Shown: positions 15,466 through 22,063 of the stretch, one piece after another | Position numbering within the stretch: the first letter of the stretch is position 1 | Layout of the letters: the number at the start of each line of letters is the position of its first letter | Assembly (NCBI GenBank): GCA_019104905.1 | Contig: JAHRXB010000147.1 | Location: 1 to 23,755 of the forward strand | Direction of reading: 5' to 3' | Origin: Bdellovibrio sp. | GTDB taxonomy: Bacteria > Bdellovibrionota > Bdellovibrionia > Bdellovibrionales > Bdellovibrionaceae | DNA length: 23,755 nt | Position numbers and translations under genes: made by a program | The notes under the pieces: generated by a model | Databases searched by the model: none | The model's input: only the letters and a program-made list of their open reading frames with translations | What the model was told of the DNA's origin: nothing

Positions 15466-15493
15466 AGAATAACCCTCTCTGTTGAGTGTTCAA
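15466..15493 (-). promoter_or_regulatory. Promoter of the 37-residue membrane protein
   Basis: Read on the minus strand, TTGAAC (15493-15488) and TATTCT (15471-15466) are separated by 16 bases, with the ribosome site about 18 bases further on. Confidence 0.5.
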
Positions 15494-15502
15494 TGCCTGT
15501 TT

Positions 15503-15536
15503 AAAAAAATCCATTAAAATCCATGTGGGTTGGATT
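15503..15536 (-). terminator. Probable terminator of the patatin gene
   Basis: On the minus strand, AATCCA (15536-15531), a 7-base loop and TGGATT (15523-15518) form a short stem, followed by TTAATGG and seven T. The stem is AT-rich, so efficiency is uncertain. It lies 30 bases after the patatin stop. Confidence 0.5.
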
Positions 15537-15565
15537 CTTTTAAGACACCATTGAATGGGCTCCCA

Positions 15566-16702
15566 TTATTTCAGAAGCAGTTGAATCACTTCTTCCTTCT
15601 TCGCCATTCCGTCTTTATAGCCGATCTCGATTAAATCAGAACAGAAGCTGGGATCAAATAATAAATAGCTGATGATCTCACTGGCATCCTCTAAAGAACC
15701 CAATCCTCTTAAAAGATAACGAACAATGCGCGGAAGCTTATGTGCTTTTTGTACTGCTATTTCTCCAATATCCGCAGAGGGAGAGATAAAGAGATAATCC
15801 AACGGACGAAGCGCGATCTTCTGATGTTGTTCCGGCGGAATCGCCATCGCATAGTCATTCAAGCGGCGCAGACGATCAATATCCTGTTCGATTGCATCAA
15901 GCAAAACGCCATTTAAAATGGTATTAATAACCCGAGCCACACTGGGCGCTTTAATATTTTGATGAGCACGCTCTTCGTAAGCGGTGCTTGCCTGGCGACG
16001 AACTCCAATGACTAAAAGTTTTTCCGCTCCCAAGTAAATAGCCGGACTGCAGGGCGCGTGATTTCGAACCGCTCCATCCCCAAAGAACCGATCATCCACC
16101 TGCACTGGCGGAAACAACAAAGGGATCGCCGATGACGCCATAATATGATCGGTCGAAATAATCGTTCTTTCACTGTGCTTGCGTCCTTTATCCCACGAAG
16201 GAAGTTGATCTTGGCCTTGAACAAAGGTCACTGTGGATGACGTCGCGTAATTAATCGCGGTGATCGCCAAGGCCTTCAGGTGTCCATCCTTAAAGTTCTG
16301 CGCCACCTTATCATAGTCCATATTGTTGTGAATCAACGAACGCAGCGGAGACGTCTCTAATAACGAGCGCCCTGGGGTTGTCCCGGTCAATGATCCCAAA
16401 GAAAGCTCGCTCATCCACTGAAATCCAATTTTCCCCATCGTGATGGAGTCCGTTGAAAAAACCTGATCTATGGTCACTCCACTCCACAACTTCACTAAAG
16501 TTTCAGAGGCATTCTTAAAGTTTTCACAGTTGGAAGCAAGCGAGCTGGCATTGATGGCGCCGGCACTGACTCCTGATAGATATTCGAAACGTGGCAAGAT
16601 TCCTGATTTCTCGCTGATCTCTTGAACCGCAGCAAGAACTCCCACCTGGTAGGCCCCACGAGCTCCTCCTCCAGACAAAACTAAACCCATTTTTTTTGCC
16701 AT
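15566..16702 (-). CDS. Patatin-like phospholipase
   Basis: This 378-residue acyl hydrolase has the Ser-Asp dyad of the patatin family. The oxyanion loop is SGGGARGAYQVG (residues 10-21), the nucleophile elbow is GVSAG with S46, and the DGA motif has D209. Patatin proteins release fatty acids from phospholipids. No signal peptide is visible, so it is cytoplasmic or exported by another route. ATG at 16702 has AAGGGG about 7 bases upstream. A TTG five codons earlier overlaps that site. The C-terminal approximately 130 residues (after about 245) form a helical extension of the long patatin subgroup. It follows the 144-residue exported protein gene after 71 bases on the same strand. Predators carry several such enzymes, but a role in prey lysis is only inference. 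Confidence 0.92.
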   Translation of the reverse strand: MAKKMGLVLSGGGARGAYQVGVLAAVQEISEKSGILPRFEYLSGVSAGAINASSLASNCENFKNASETLVKLWSGVTIDQVFSTDSITMGKIGFQWMSELSLGSLTGTTPGRSLLETSPLRSLIHNNMDYDKVAQNFKDGHLKALAITAINYATSSTVTFVQGQDQLPSWDKGRKHSERTIISTDHIMASSAIPLLFPPVQVDDRFFGDGAVRNHAPCSPAIYLGAEKLLVIGVRRQASTAYEERAHQNIKAPSVARVINTILNGVLLDAIEQDIDRLRRLNDYAMAIPPEQHQKIALRPLDYLFISPSADIGEIAVQKAHKLPRIVRYLLRGLGSLEDASEIISYLLFDPSFCSDLIEIGYKDGMAKKEEVIQLLLK

Positions 16703-16773
16703 GACTGCCCCTTGCAAGAAAGGTCCTTGCTTCTACAAAGATTTTTCCACTAACGGGCGGCAATGTCACACTG

Positions 16774-17208
16774 CTATTTGGACTTATTTGATTTGATCGA
16801 CTTGCTTTCGAGGGCTTTGCGGTTTTCTTCTTTTCGATTGGCTAACAAATCGAGGGTTTCGATGCGAATCTCGGCGATGTCCTCGCACGTTTTTTCCAAG
16901 GACTTCCCAGAGCATGCAACATAGAGCTTACGGCGAATATCACCCCAGTCTTGATACCACTCAGAGGCGTCCTTCAGCTTTCCCGGCGTCAGCGTCTTCA
17001 AGGAAGGCACCTTGGCAAGCTGGGGCGCGAGCTTTTCCAAATAGAACTCTTTTTGAAAAGGCTGCAGATCATTGAACTCGTCATAGGAAGACATCCAGAA
17101 GGGAGGCCCCTTCATGTCAATTCTTTCGGTGGATGATTCTGATTCAACAGCGACCGCCGTTGAAAAAGAGCCCATTGCCAGTAGAACCGCCAACAGGAGG
17201 CTTCGCAT
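16774..17208 (-). CDS. Small exported helical protein of unknown function
   Basis: This 144-residue protein has a signal peptide ending AVA-VE near residue 21. The mature part is mostly helical and charged, contains a WMSSYDEFNDLQPFQKEFYL segment, has two cysteines (VACSG and KTCED) and ends in a lysine/serine-rich tail. I recognise no family. Its ATG (17208) overlaps the stop of the 3D-domain gene by one base (TAATG), so the two are translationally coupled and probably work in the same process at the cell wall. Inside the upstream gene no strong ribosome site is seen, as expected for reinitiation. Confidence 0.75.
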   Translation of the reverse strand: MRSLLLAVLLAMGSFSTAVAVESESSTERIDMKGPPFWMSSYDEFNDLQPFQKEFYLEKLAPQLAKVPSLKTLTPGKLKDASEWYQDWGDIRRKLYVACSGKSLEKTCEDIAEIRIETLDLLANRKEENRKALESKSIKSNKSK

Positions 17209-17945
17209 TAGCGAACTCCTCCACCGGTGCTTTCTTTGGCTGTCGCGACCACGACTCCAGAGGTGGATTTAGACAATGAATTTTCAATCGCAAGGAGTGA
17301 CTTCTCATAATTCGCACTGCCACGGCGAACCACCGTAAATTGCTTTCGCTCTACACAATCATTCACGTCCGCCATTTGCGTATCGGCAGCCCCTTGAATC
17401 CCAAACACATTTCGACTGTCATCAACCCCAAAAGAGCCGGTGAAAAAGTCGAACCGGTTCTTTCCGCGGATGGCGCCACCCGTGTCTTGAACAATGAAAA
17501 ATCCGGGGTGAACCATCTTTTTCCCATTAGGCAAAGGAATAATTTTTCCTTTCATTCCCGGCATTTGAATAACGTCACCCATACTGTAAAAGCGAGCATC
17601 GGCTGCCACCGATATAAAAGGAATCAAACACTTCCCACTGGCTCCAAAAGCTGTATCGCAATCACCCAATGACATGGTTTTCCCGTTGTACGTGAGCAGC
17701 TTGTTTCCAGGAATAGTTCCCGAGCCCTGCATTCTCACTTCTTTCTTAAAGTCCTTACACGGAGTTGGAGTCTTACAATAGTCTTTCAAATGAGGAACAA
17801 AATAAATCGAACTTGTCGCGATATTCGGAGGACAACGCCCCCCCGCCGCATTCGCTGATATAACGGCCACACCCAGTAATACGGATTGGGTGAGAACTTT
17901 CCACACACTGCTGTCTCTGTTTTTTGTCTCAGTTTGTTTCTTCAT
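17208..17945 (-). CDS. Exported 3D-domain (MltA/RlpA-type barrel) protein
   Basis: This 245-residue protein has a long n-region and a signal segment around residues 16-33, ending ANA-AG. The 3D domain, the double-psi barrel of MltA-type lytic transglycosylases and Rpf-linked proteins, is shown by FISVAADARFYSMGDVIQM and HPGFFIVQDTGGAIRGKNRFDFFTG, whose aspartates (in AADAR, QDTGG, RFDFF) are the three that name it. A cysteine-rich part lies between the signal and the domain. A role in peptidoglycan turnover is inferred. ATG at 17945 is chosen. It lacks a ribosome site but a TATAAT box ends 6 bases upstream, so the mRNA may be leaderless. A GTG at 17975 would add ten residues. Confidence 0.78.
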   Translation of the reverse strand: MKKQTETKNRDSSVWKVLTQSVLLGVAVISANAAGGRCPPNIATSSIYFVPHLKDYCKTPTPCKDFKKEVRMQGSGTIPGNKLLTYNGKTMSLGDCDTAFGASGKCLIPFISVAADARFYSMGDVIQMPGMKGKIIPLPNGKKMVHPGFFIVQDTGGAIRGKNRFDFFTGSFGVDDSRNVFGIQGAADTQMADVNDCVERKQFTVVRRGSANYEKSLLAIENSLSKSTSGVVVATAKESTGGGVR

Positions 17946-17952
17946 AAAGAAA

Positions 17953-17958
17953 TTATAG
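17953..17958 (-). promoter_or_regulatory. TATAAT box abutting the 3D gene start
   Basis: On the minus strand TATAAT is followed by TTCTTT and then the ATG at 17945. This places the expected transcription start at the A of the start codon. No good -35 hexamer is visible 16-18 bases upstream. Confidence 0.4.
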
Positions 17959-17997
17959 AGCAAAATAGAGGCCACCCCAGCTTGAGCGTGGCGCCTT

Positions 17998-18060
17998 TGA
18001 GTGTCAGAGGTTTATACACCCGCCGTTTGTATAAACAACTTTCTCATTTTGAGACACTCA
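17998..18060. promoter_or_regulatory. Nested inverted repeats between the PLP enzyme and 3D genes
   Basis: An outer pair TGAGTGTC (17998-18005) / GACACTCA (18053-18060) encloses a perfect inner pair GTTTATACA (18010-18018) / TGTATAAAC (18028-18036) with a 9-base loop. It begins 12 bases after the PLP gene stop on the minus strand and lacks a U-tract. It may be an RNA structure at the 3' end of that gene or operator sites for the 3D gene. Confidence 0.6.
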
Positions 18061-18071
18061 CCAAAAAAGCA

Positions 18072-19352
18072 CTAAACCTTCTTCAATGCCCCAGCAAGAT
18101 CTTCGATGATGTCTTGGGCATTCTCAAGCCCGATGCTTAAACGAATCGCCCGAGGATCAATCCCGCAATGATCTTTCTGATCATCAGGAATTGCCGAGTG
18201 GGTCATAAACCCTGGCACTTCAATCAACGTTTTAGTAAGCCCCAAACTGACGGCCAAGGTGATCGAATACGACGTCTTCGCAATATCGTCGACGAACTTC
18301 TGGCACTTTTTCATATCACCCTTGAGCTGAAAAGAAATCATCGTCCCCGGAGCAAACTGCCCTTCCGGAGACTTCAGATATTTCTTAGCCAATTTGTACT
18401 GAGGATGACTTTTTAAACCCGGATAAGTGACGCTTTGGACTTTAGGATGTTTTTCCAAAAAGTTTGCAACCTTCAAGGCCGTTTCTTGCTGCTGCTCAAA
18501 ACGAATAGCCTGCGTGGAAATTCCATAAACCAAAATATGCCATGCCGAATAGGGATGAATGATGGCACCAAAATCTTTTCGCGCAACTCGCAACATGCTC
18601 TCAAAGGATTTCGGGGCGATCACCGCTCCCCCCATCTCTGTTCCAAATCCGGAAATATTTTTTGTTAAACTTTGAATGACGAAATCAATTCCCCACTCCA
18701 AAGGGCGCAAAGCCCATGGCGTGGCAAAAGTATTATCCACAACGGTGTAGATTTGATTTTCTTTAGAACGTTTTTTATTGGCCGCTTTCACCAAGCTTGC
18801 GATCTTTTCAAGATCTGCAATCTCCAGGATGGGATTGGACACAGTTTCAAAATAAATCACGCGAGTTTTGGAATCCGCAAGGTGCTTCTCTAAGCCCTTA
18901 AGGTCGTTAATATCCACCAATTCATGATTCACCTGAAATCGGGGAAGCCAATTCGTGATCAAACTGTAAGTGCAACCATAAAGAGTTTTATGGGCGACAA
19001 CTTTTTCCCCCGCTTTCAACAACGACATCAAAGTGGAAGCAATCGCCCCCATCCCGCTTCCAAAAGCGACGGCGCATTCTCCCTTTTCTAAAAGAGCCAA
19101 TTGGTCTTCCAACATTTTTGTTGTGGGCTCTTCCAAGCGGTCATAGATCCAAATAGGTTTTGCGGAATCTTGTGGGGCTCCGAATGTGCTAAAACCTTGA
19201 GCTCCTCGTTCTAAGGACTCCAGACGGAAAGTTGTCGAAGCCGTCATAGGGGGGATCAAGTGATGAGAGAACTCCCAGGACTTTGACAGGAACTCGCCGT
19301 GAATGGCTTGGGTGCGTGGAGACTTCATCGCTTTGGTCGGCGCTTTTTTCAT
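18072..19352 (-). CDS. Cys/Met metabolism PLP-dependent enzyme (methionine gamma-lyase or cystathionine gamma-synthase type)
   Basis: This 426-residue protein belongs to the trans-sulfuration family. Motifs are IYDRLEEPT with Y70 and R72 (PLP phosphate contact from the neighbouring subunit), FGSGMGAIAST, YFETVSNP, VVDNTFATP with D206, and SLTKNISGFG with the PLP lysine K231. The family covers methionine gamma-lyase, cystathionine gamma-synthase, cystathionine lyases and O-acetylhomoserine sulfhydrylase. The FGTEMGG after the lysine and the long N-terminus do not settle which. ATG at 19352 has AGAGGGG about 7 bases upstream. Longer frames upstream lack it. The leader holds a hairpin at 19372-19406. 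The HutD-like gene lies about 100 bases upstream on the same strand. Confidence 0.92.
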   Translation of the reverse strand: MKKAPTKAMKSPRTQAIHGEFLSKSWEFSHHLIPPMTASTTFRLESLERGAQGFSTFGAPQDSAKPIWIYDRLEEPTTKMLEDQLALLEKGECAVAFGSGMGAIASTLMSLLKAGEKVVAHKTLYGCTYSLITNWLPRFQVNHELVDINDLKGLEKHLADSKTRVIYFETVSNPILEIADLEKIASLVKAANKKRSKENQIYTVVDNTFATPWALRPLEWGIDFVIQSLTKNISGFGTEMGGAVIAPKSFESMLRVARKDFGAIIHPYSAWHILVYGISTQAIRFEQQQETALKVANFLEKHPKVQSVTYPGLKSHPQYKLAKKYLKSPEGQFAPGTMISFQLKGDMKKCQKFVDDIAKTSYSITLAVSLGLTKTLIEVPGFMTHSAIPDDQKDHCGIDPRAIRLSIGLENAQDIIEDLAGALKKV

Positions 19353-19371
19353 AGATACCCCTCTTTTGGAT

Positions 19372-19406
19372 TTCCCAACTAGAGCACATATACTAGAACT
19401 TGGGAA
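19372..19406 (-). promoter_or_regulatory. Leader hairpin of the PLP enzyme gene
   Basis: TTCCCAA (19372-19378) and TTGGGAA (19400-19406) pair perfectly, with an inner CTAG/CTAG pair. It ends about 10 bases before the ribosome site and could regulate access to it. It does not match a SAM riboswitch that I can recognise. Confidence 0.4.
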
Positions 19407-19449
19407 GAGAGGAGCTGGCGCATTAGACAAAGAGCGCCGTGCGCCAACA

Positions 19450-20016
19450 TCACTTCATTTGGAGTTTGATCAGGTAATAACACCCGCCGGTGGAGGTGCT
19501 TAATTCCCCGCTCTCGCACTTTTGGATTTGCAGGGTTTCCCCGTCCTCTAGGGTCCAATTTTTATTCAGAACAAGTCGCCCTTCAGCACAAAAAAGATAA
19601 TAGATAGAGGACTTTTCAAACTGCAGTTGAGTAACATCCCCCGCCGCCAAGCTCCCGACCACCATGTCGGCTTCGACCTGCTGCCGACGATAAATAACTC
19701 CGAGGTCAATAACTTCTCCGTCCAAGAGCTCGCAATCAATCGGTGTTTCTCCGGCAAAAAAATAAGGAATGTGGGGTTTTAATTCCTGTCCATTCAGCCT
19801 CAAGCCTGCCCCCCGCCACACCACCAAGATCCGATGACATCCGTCGAATCTTGAAAAAGGCGCCGCCGAAGCGATCGTGGCCGAACTCACTCGCCAAAGA
19901 AAGTCTTCACCCGGAAAGGAAACTCCTTCCGGAAAAATGTCTATCTGAGCCGTCGAACCCAAACCATTTTTCCAAGGCATGATGCGATAGTCTGATTTTT
20001 TCAAATGCTTGATCAC
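19450..20016 (-). CDS. HutD/Ves family cupin protein
   Basis: This 188-residue protein resembles HutD/Ves, a bicupin family linked to histidine utilisation and cold-responsive expression, without an agreed catalytic activity. It has the typical start YRIMPWKNGLGSTAQIDIFPEG, then FLWRVSSATIASAAPFSRFDGCHRIL, where Ves has the matching RxSxAxI...FSxFPGxxRI. GTG at 20016 is chosen because CTCC on the plus strand (GGAGG read on the minus strand, about 20022-20026) lies 5 bases upstream and homology starts there. A GTG at 20046 would add ten residues but abuts its own ribosome site. The TetR gene is divergent, with 171 bases between, so the regulator may control this gene. No hut genes are near. 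Confidence 0.82.
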   Translation of the reverse strand: MIKHLKKSDYRIMPWKNGLGSTAQIDIFPEGVSFPGEDFLWRVSSATIASAAPFSRFDGCHRILVVWRGAGLRLNGQELKPHIPYFFAGETPIDCELLDGEVIDLGVIYRRQQVEADMVVGSLAAGDVTQLQFEKSSIYYLFCAEGRLVLNKNWTLEDGETLQIQKCESGELSTSTGGCYYLIKLQMK

Positions 20017-20156
20017 GCTCTCCTCCAAGTTCTCACCATGTGACACCCCTTTCCGGCTTCAGGCAATGGATTTGTGAAATCAAAAAAATAAAATCTCAAA
20101 AAAAATAATTTTGACCTAGACCTTTTTTCTTTATCTCTTGTGCCGAAAAATTATTA

Positions 20157-20174
20157 ATGTACTATTTAGTTCAT
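20157..20174 (+). promoter_or_regulatory. Probable TetR operator
   Basis: The 18-bp dyad ATGTACTATTTAGTTCAT is symmetric at 14 positions (ATGnACTAnnTAGTnCAT). It ends 13 bases before the TetR start codon, next to the ribosome site, a standard position for autoregulation. TTGACC at 20111-20116 may be the -35 of the promoter. Confidence 0.5.
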
Positions 20175-20187
20175 AAATGGAGACATC

Positions 20188-20778
20188 ATGGCAAGACCCA
20201 AGGATCTCGAGAGAAAAAAGGAAATACTAAATTCGACCTTGAAGGTTTTTCGCAAACATGGCGGCTGGGATCTTTCGTTGAACGAAATCGCACGCCAGCT
20301 CCACACCTCAACCCGCATGCTGGTTCATCACTTCGAAACAAAAGAAAATCTAATTAAAGAATGTAAGCGCTCTTTGGAAGATCGTCTTCACCATGAACTT
20401 TCCAGTGCCCCTCCCCAAAAAAACTGGAAGAGATTGGTGTGCGACGTGTGGGCGGCCTCCTTAGAAAGACCCTACCGGGACGACCGCAGACTGCGATTGA
20501 TGTCGAATCTGCAAAGTCCGCAGAAAAACCAAAGCACCAAAGACAACGAAAAAGTCATCCGATCCCTCCGCGAACTTCTCCCCTCCCGCCTCCAGAAGTT
20601 CGCGGAGGATGTATTTATCTATGCTTTGGGTTTAGAGCTTTATGTCCTGTCCGGGGGAACTCTTGAAAACGCCATTAAGAGCCTGCAACACTACCTTCAA
20701 AGGCTGGAAAATCAGCCCCCCAGGAGCCTTTCGGGAGGGTCTCTTCGACCTCGCCAAGGGGCCAGGTCGAATATATAG
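20188..20778 (+). CDS. TetR/AcrR family transcriptional regulator
   Basis: This 196-residue protein has an N-terminal TetR HTH. KKEILNSTLKVFRKHGGWDLSLNEIARQLHTSTRMLVHHFETKENLI (residues 10-56) is the helix-turn-helix plus the first ligand-domain helix. The C-terminal ligand domain (about 70-175) is not specific. The ATG at 20188 has GGAG 5 bases upstream. A dyad at 20157-20174 is the likely binding site, so autorepression and control of the divergent HutD-like gene are plausible. The last 25 residues are proline/arginine-rich and probably disordered. The ligand is unknown. Confidence 0.88.
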   Translation: MARPKDLERKKEILNSTLKVFRKHGGWDLSLNEIARQLHTSTRMLVHHFETKENLIKECKRSLEDRLHHELSSAPPQKNWKRLVCDVWAASLERPYRDDRRLRLMSNLQSPQKNQSTKDNEKVIRSLRELLPSRLQKFAEDVFIYALGLELYVLSGGTLENAIKSLQHYLQRLENQPPRSLSGGSLRPRQGARSNI

Positions 20779-20948
20779 CATCTGAGGGGCCGTATATGAC
20801 ATCTGAACAAGAAAATGTTCAAACTAGTGTTTTCGCTCGCCATTGCCCGGCAATTAAGCTAAAACCAGGCTTCCAATATCCGTCTCTCTTGAGTTAATAG
20901 CGTAGGGCTCATTTCTCTTTAGCGGCACCCAATCCTAAGGAGGAACTC
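20779..20948 (+). promoter_or_regulatory. Leader region of the RRM-infA operon
   Basis: This 170-base non-coding interval holds a direct repeat (20772-20785 and 20793-20806, the first over the TetR stop) and the hairpin TGAACA-AGAAAA-TGTTCA (20804-20821). A long leader is common upstream of cold-induced RNA-binding genes, but no conserved thermosensor is recognisable and no clear promoter can be picked. Confidence 0.35.
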
Positions 20949-21284
20949 ATGGGCAAAAAGTTATACGTTGGAAATCTATCTTATTCTTTGGACGATCAGT
21001 ATCTAGTAGATCTTTTCTCTGAATTCGGAACAGTTGAATCAGCTCGCATCGTTACTGATCGCGATTCTGGCCGTAGCAAAGGTTTCGCATTCGTTGAAAT
21101 GTCTTCTGATTCAGAAGCTCAAGCTGCTATCGAAAAATTGAACGGCACTGAGCAACAAGGTCGCGCTATGAACGTTAGCGAAGCTAAACCAATGGCTCCT
21201 CGTGAAAACCGTGGCGGCTTCGGCGGCGGCAACAGAAACAATTCACGTGGTGGTGGTTTCGGAGGCGGACGTCCTCGTTACTAA
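20949..21284 (+). CDS. RRM RNA-binding protein with glycine-rich tail
   Basis: This 111-residue protein consists of one RNA recognition motif plus a glycine/arginine-rich tail. RNP2 is LYVGNL (residues 5-10), RNP1 is KGFAFVEM (44-51), and the tail (88-111) is RGGFGGGNRNNSRGGG-type. This is the architecture of cyanobacterial Rbp and plant GRP proteins, many cold-induced, acting as RNA chaperones in the cytoplasm. The ribosome site AAGGAGG lies 5 bases before the ATG and the gene ends with TAATAG, two stops in a row. infA follows 27 bases later with another AAGGAGG, so the pair is a translation-linked operon, inferred to be cold-responsive. Confidence 0.93.
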   Translation: MGKKLYVGNLSYSLDDQYLVDLFSEFGTVESARIVTDRDSGRSKGFAFVEMSSDSEAQAAIEKLNGTEQQGRAMNVSEAKPMAPRENRGGFGGGNRNNSRGGGFGGGRPRY

Positions 21285-21311
21285 TAGCCTCTCACTTTAA
21301 AGGAGGCTCCG

Positions 21312-21533
21312 ATGGCTAAAGATGATTTAGTGACCATCGAAGGGAAAATTTCCAATCTTTCGGGCGGCGGCACTTACCACATTACTCTGGAAAATGGCGC
21401 CGAGATCACAGCAAGACTGTGTGGAAAGATGAAGAAATTTAAGATCAAAGTTGTTGTTGGAGATCGCGTATCGGTAGGAGTTTCTCCTTACGACCCGACC
21501 CACGGCTTGATCACCCACCGTCACAAAATTTAG
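21312..21533 (+). CDS. infA: Translation initiation factor IF-1
   Basis: This 73-residue protein is IF-1, the S1-like OB-fold factor that binds the 30S A site during initiation. It shows MAKDDLVTIEGKISNLSGGG and then ITLENGAEITARLCGKMKKF, with VVVGDRVSVGVSPYDPTHG near the end. It is one residue longer than usual. AAGGAGG lies about 6 bases before the ATG. Placement after an RRM gene, rather than in a ribosomal protein operon, is uncommon. It may be the only copy or a second one, which cannot be judged here. A strong terminator follows. Confidence 0.93.
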   Translation: MAKDDLVTIEGKISNLSGGGTYHITLENGAEITARLCGKMKKFKIKVVVGDRVSVGVSPYDPTHGLITHRHKI

Positions 21534-21544
21534 TGTCGTGTCTT

Positions 21545-21577
21545 AAAAGGGGATCTACATAAGATCCCCTTTTTTTA
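21545..21577. terminator. Bidirectional terminator of infA and the convergent small gene
   Basis: AAAAGGGGATCT (21545-21556), a 5-base loop and AGATCCCCTTTT (21562-21573) form a perfect 12-bp stem. Seven T follow on the plus strand. The convergent minus-strand gene's stop codon lies inside the T-run. Confidence 0.95.
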
Positions 21578-21817
21578 TTGTTCCGCTTGAACCAAACGAA
21601 CTGAAAGAGGACTTTTCTGTGAGGCCTCACTTCCCCGCAAGCTCTCCCATCGATCATTATAAGCGATAGCCACCTGGGTATTTTGAATAGCCTGTAACAG
21701 CTTGCGATGAAGACGTTTTTCCTGGCGGGTTGATTCACGAACCAACTCGTTGAAGTTGGAAACCTCGGCCATGGCGATGGAACTGGTAAAACTCACTAAG
21801 ACTAATAAGAAGCGCAT
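21575..21817 (-). CDS. Small exported protein of unknown function (80 aa)
   Basis: The signal peptide MRFLLVLVSFTSSIAMA is followed by a 62-residue charged, helical mature part rich in Arg, Gln and Glu, with no cysteine. No family is recognised. A GGGGGG run and AAGG lie upstream of the ATG. The stop codon sits in the infA terminator, so the two convergent genes share that stem. Size and composition are borderline for a real gene, but the clean signal peptide supports it. Confidence 0.6.
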   Translation of the reverse strand: MRFLLVLVSFTSSIAMAEVSNFNELVRESTRQEKRLHRKLLQAIQNTQVAIAYNDRWESLRGSEASQKSPLSVRLVQAEQ

Positions 21818-22063
21818 CCTTGCCCCCCCTTCTCTTATTTATAGGAGCCCCCTCTGAGGCACTTCGGTTAATTTTTTTGAGCGGCACTTTGCTCCCCAAC
21901 AATAACTTCAGGGGCCTTAGTAAGACTCAGGGAGGCTTGCCTCCGATTGAGACCTAGATTGAGATAAATAACTGATTTCAATTCACTTTGATTTTCAAAA
22001 AAAACAAATATCTAACTCTCCCCCTTAGCCTCTTTGTGATAGTCTTTTCAACAGGGGGTCGTT

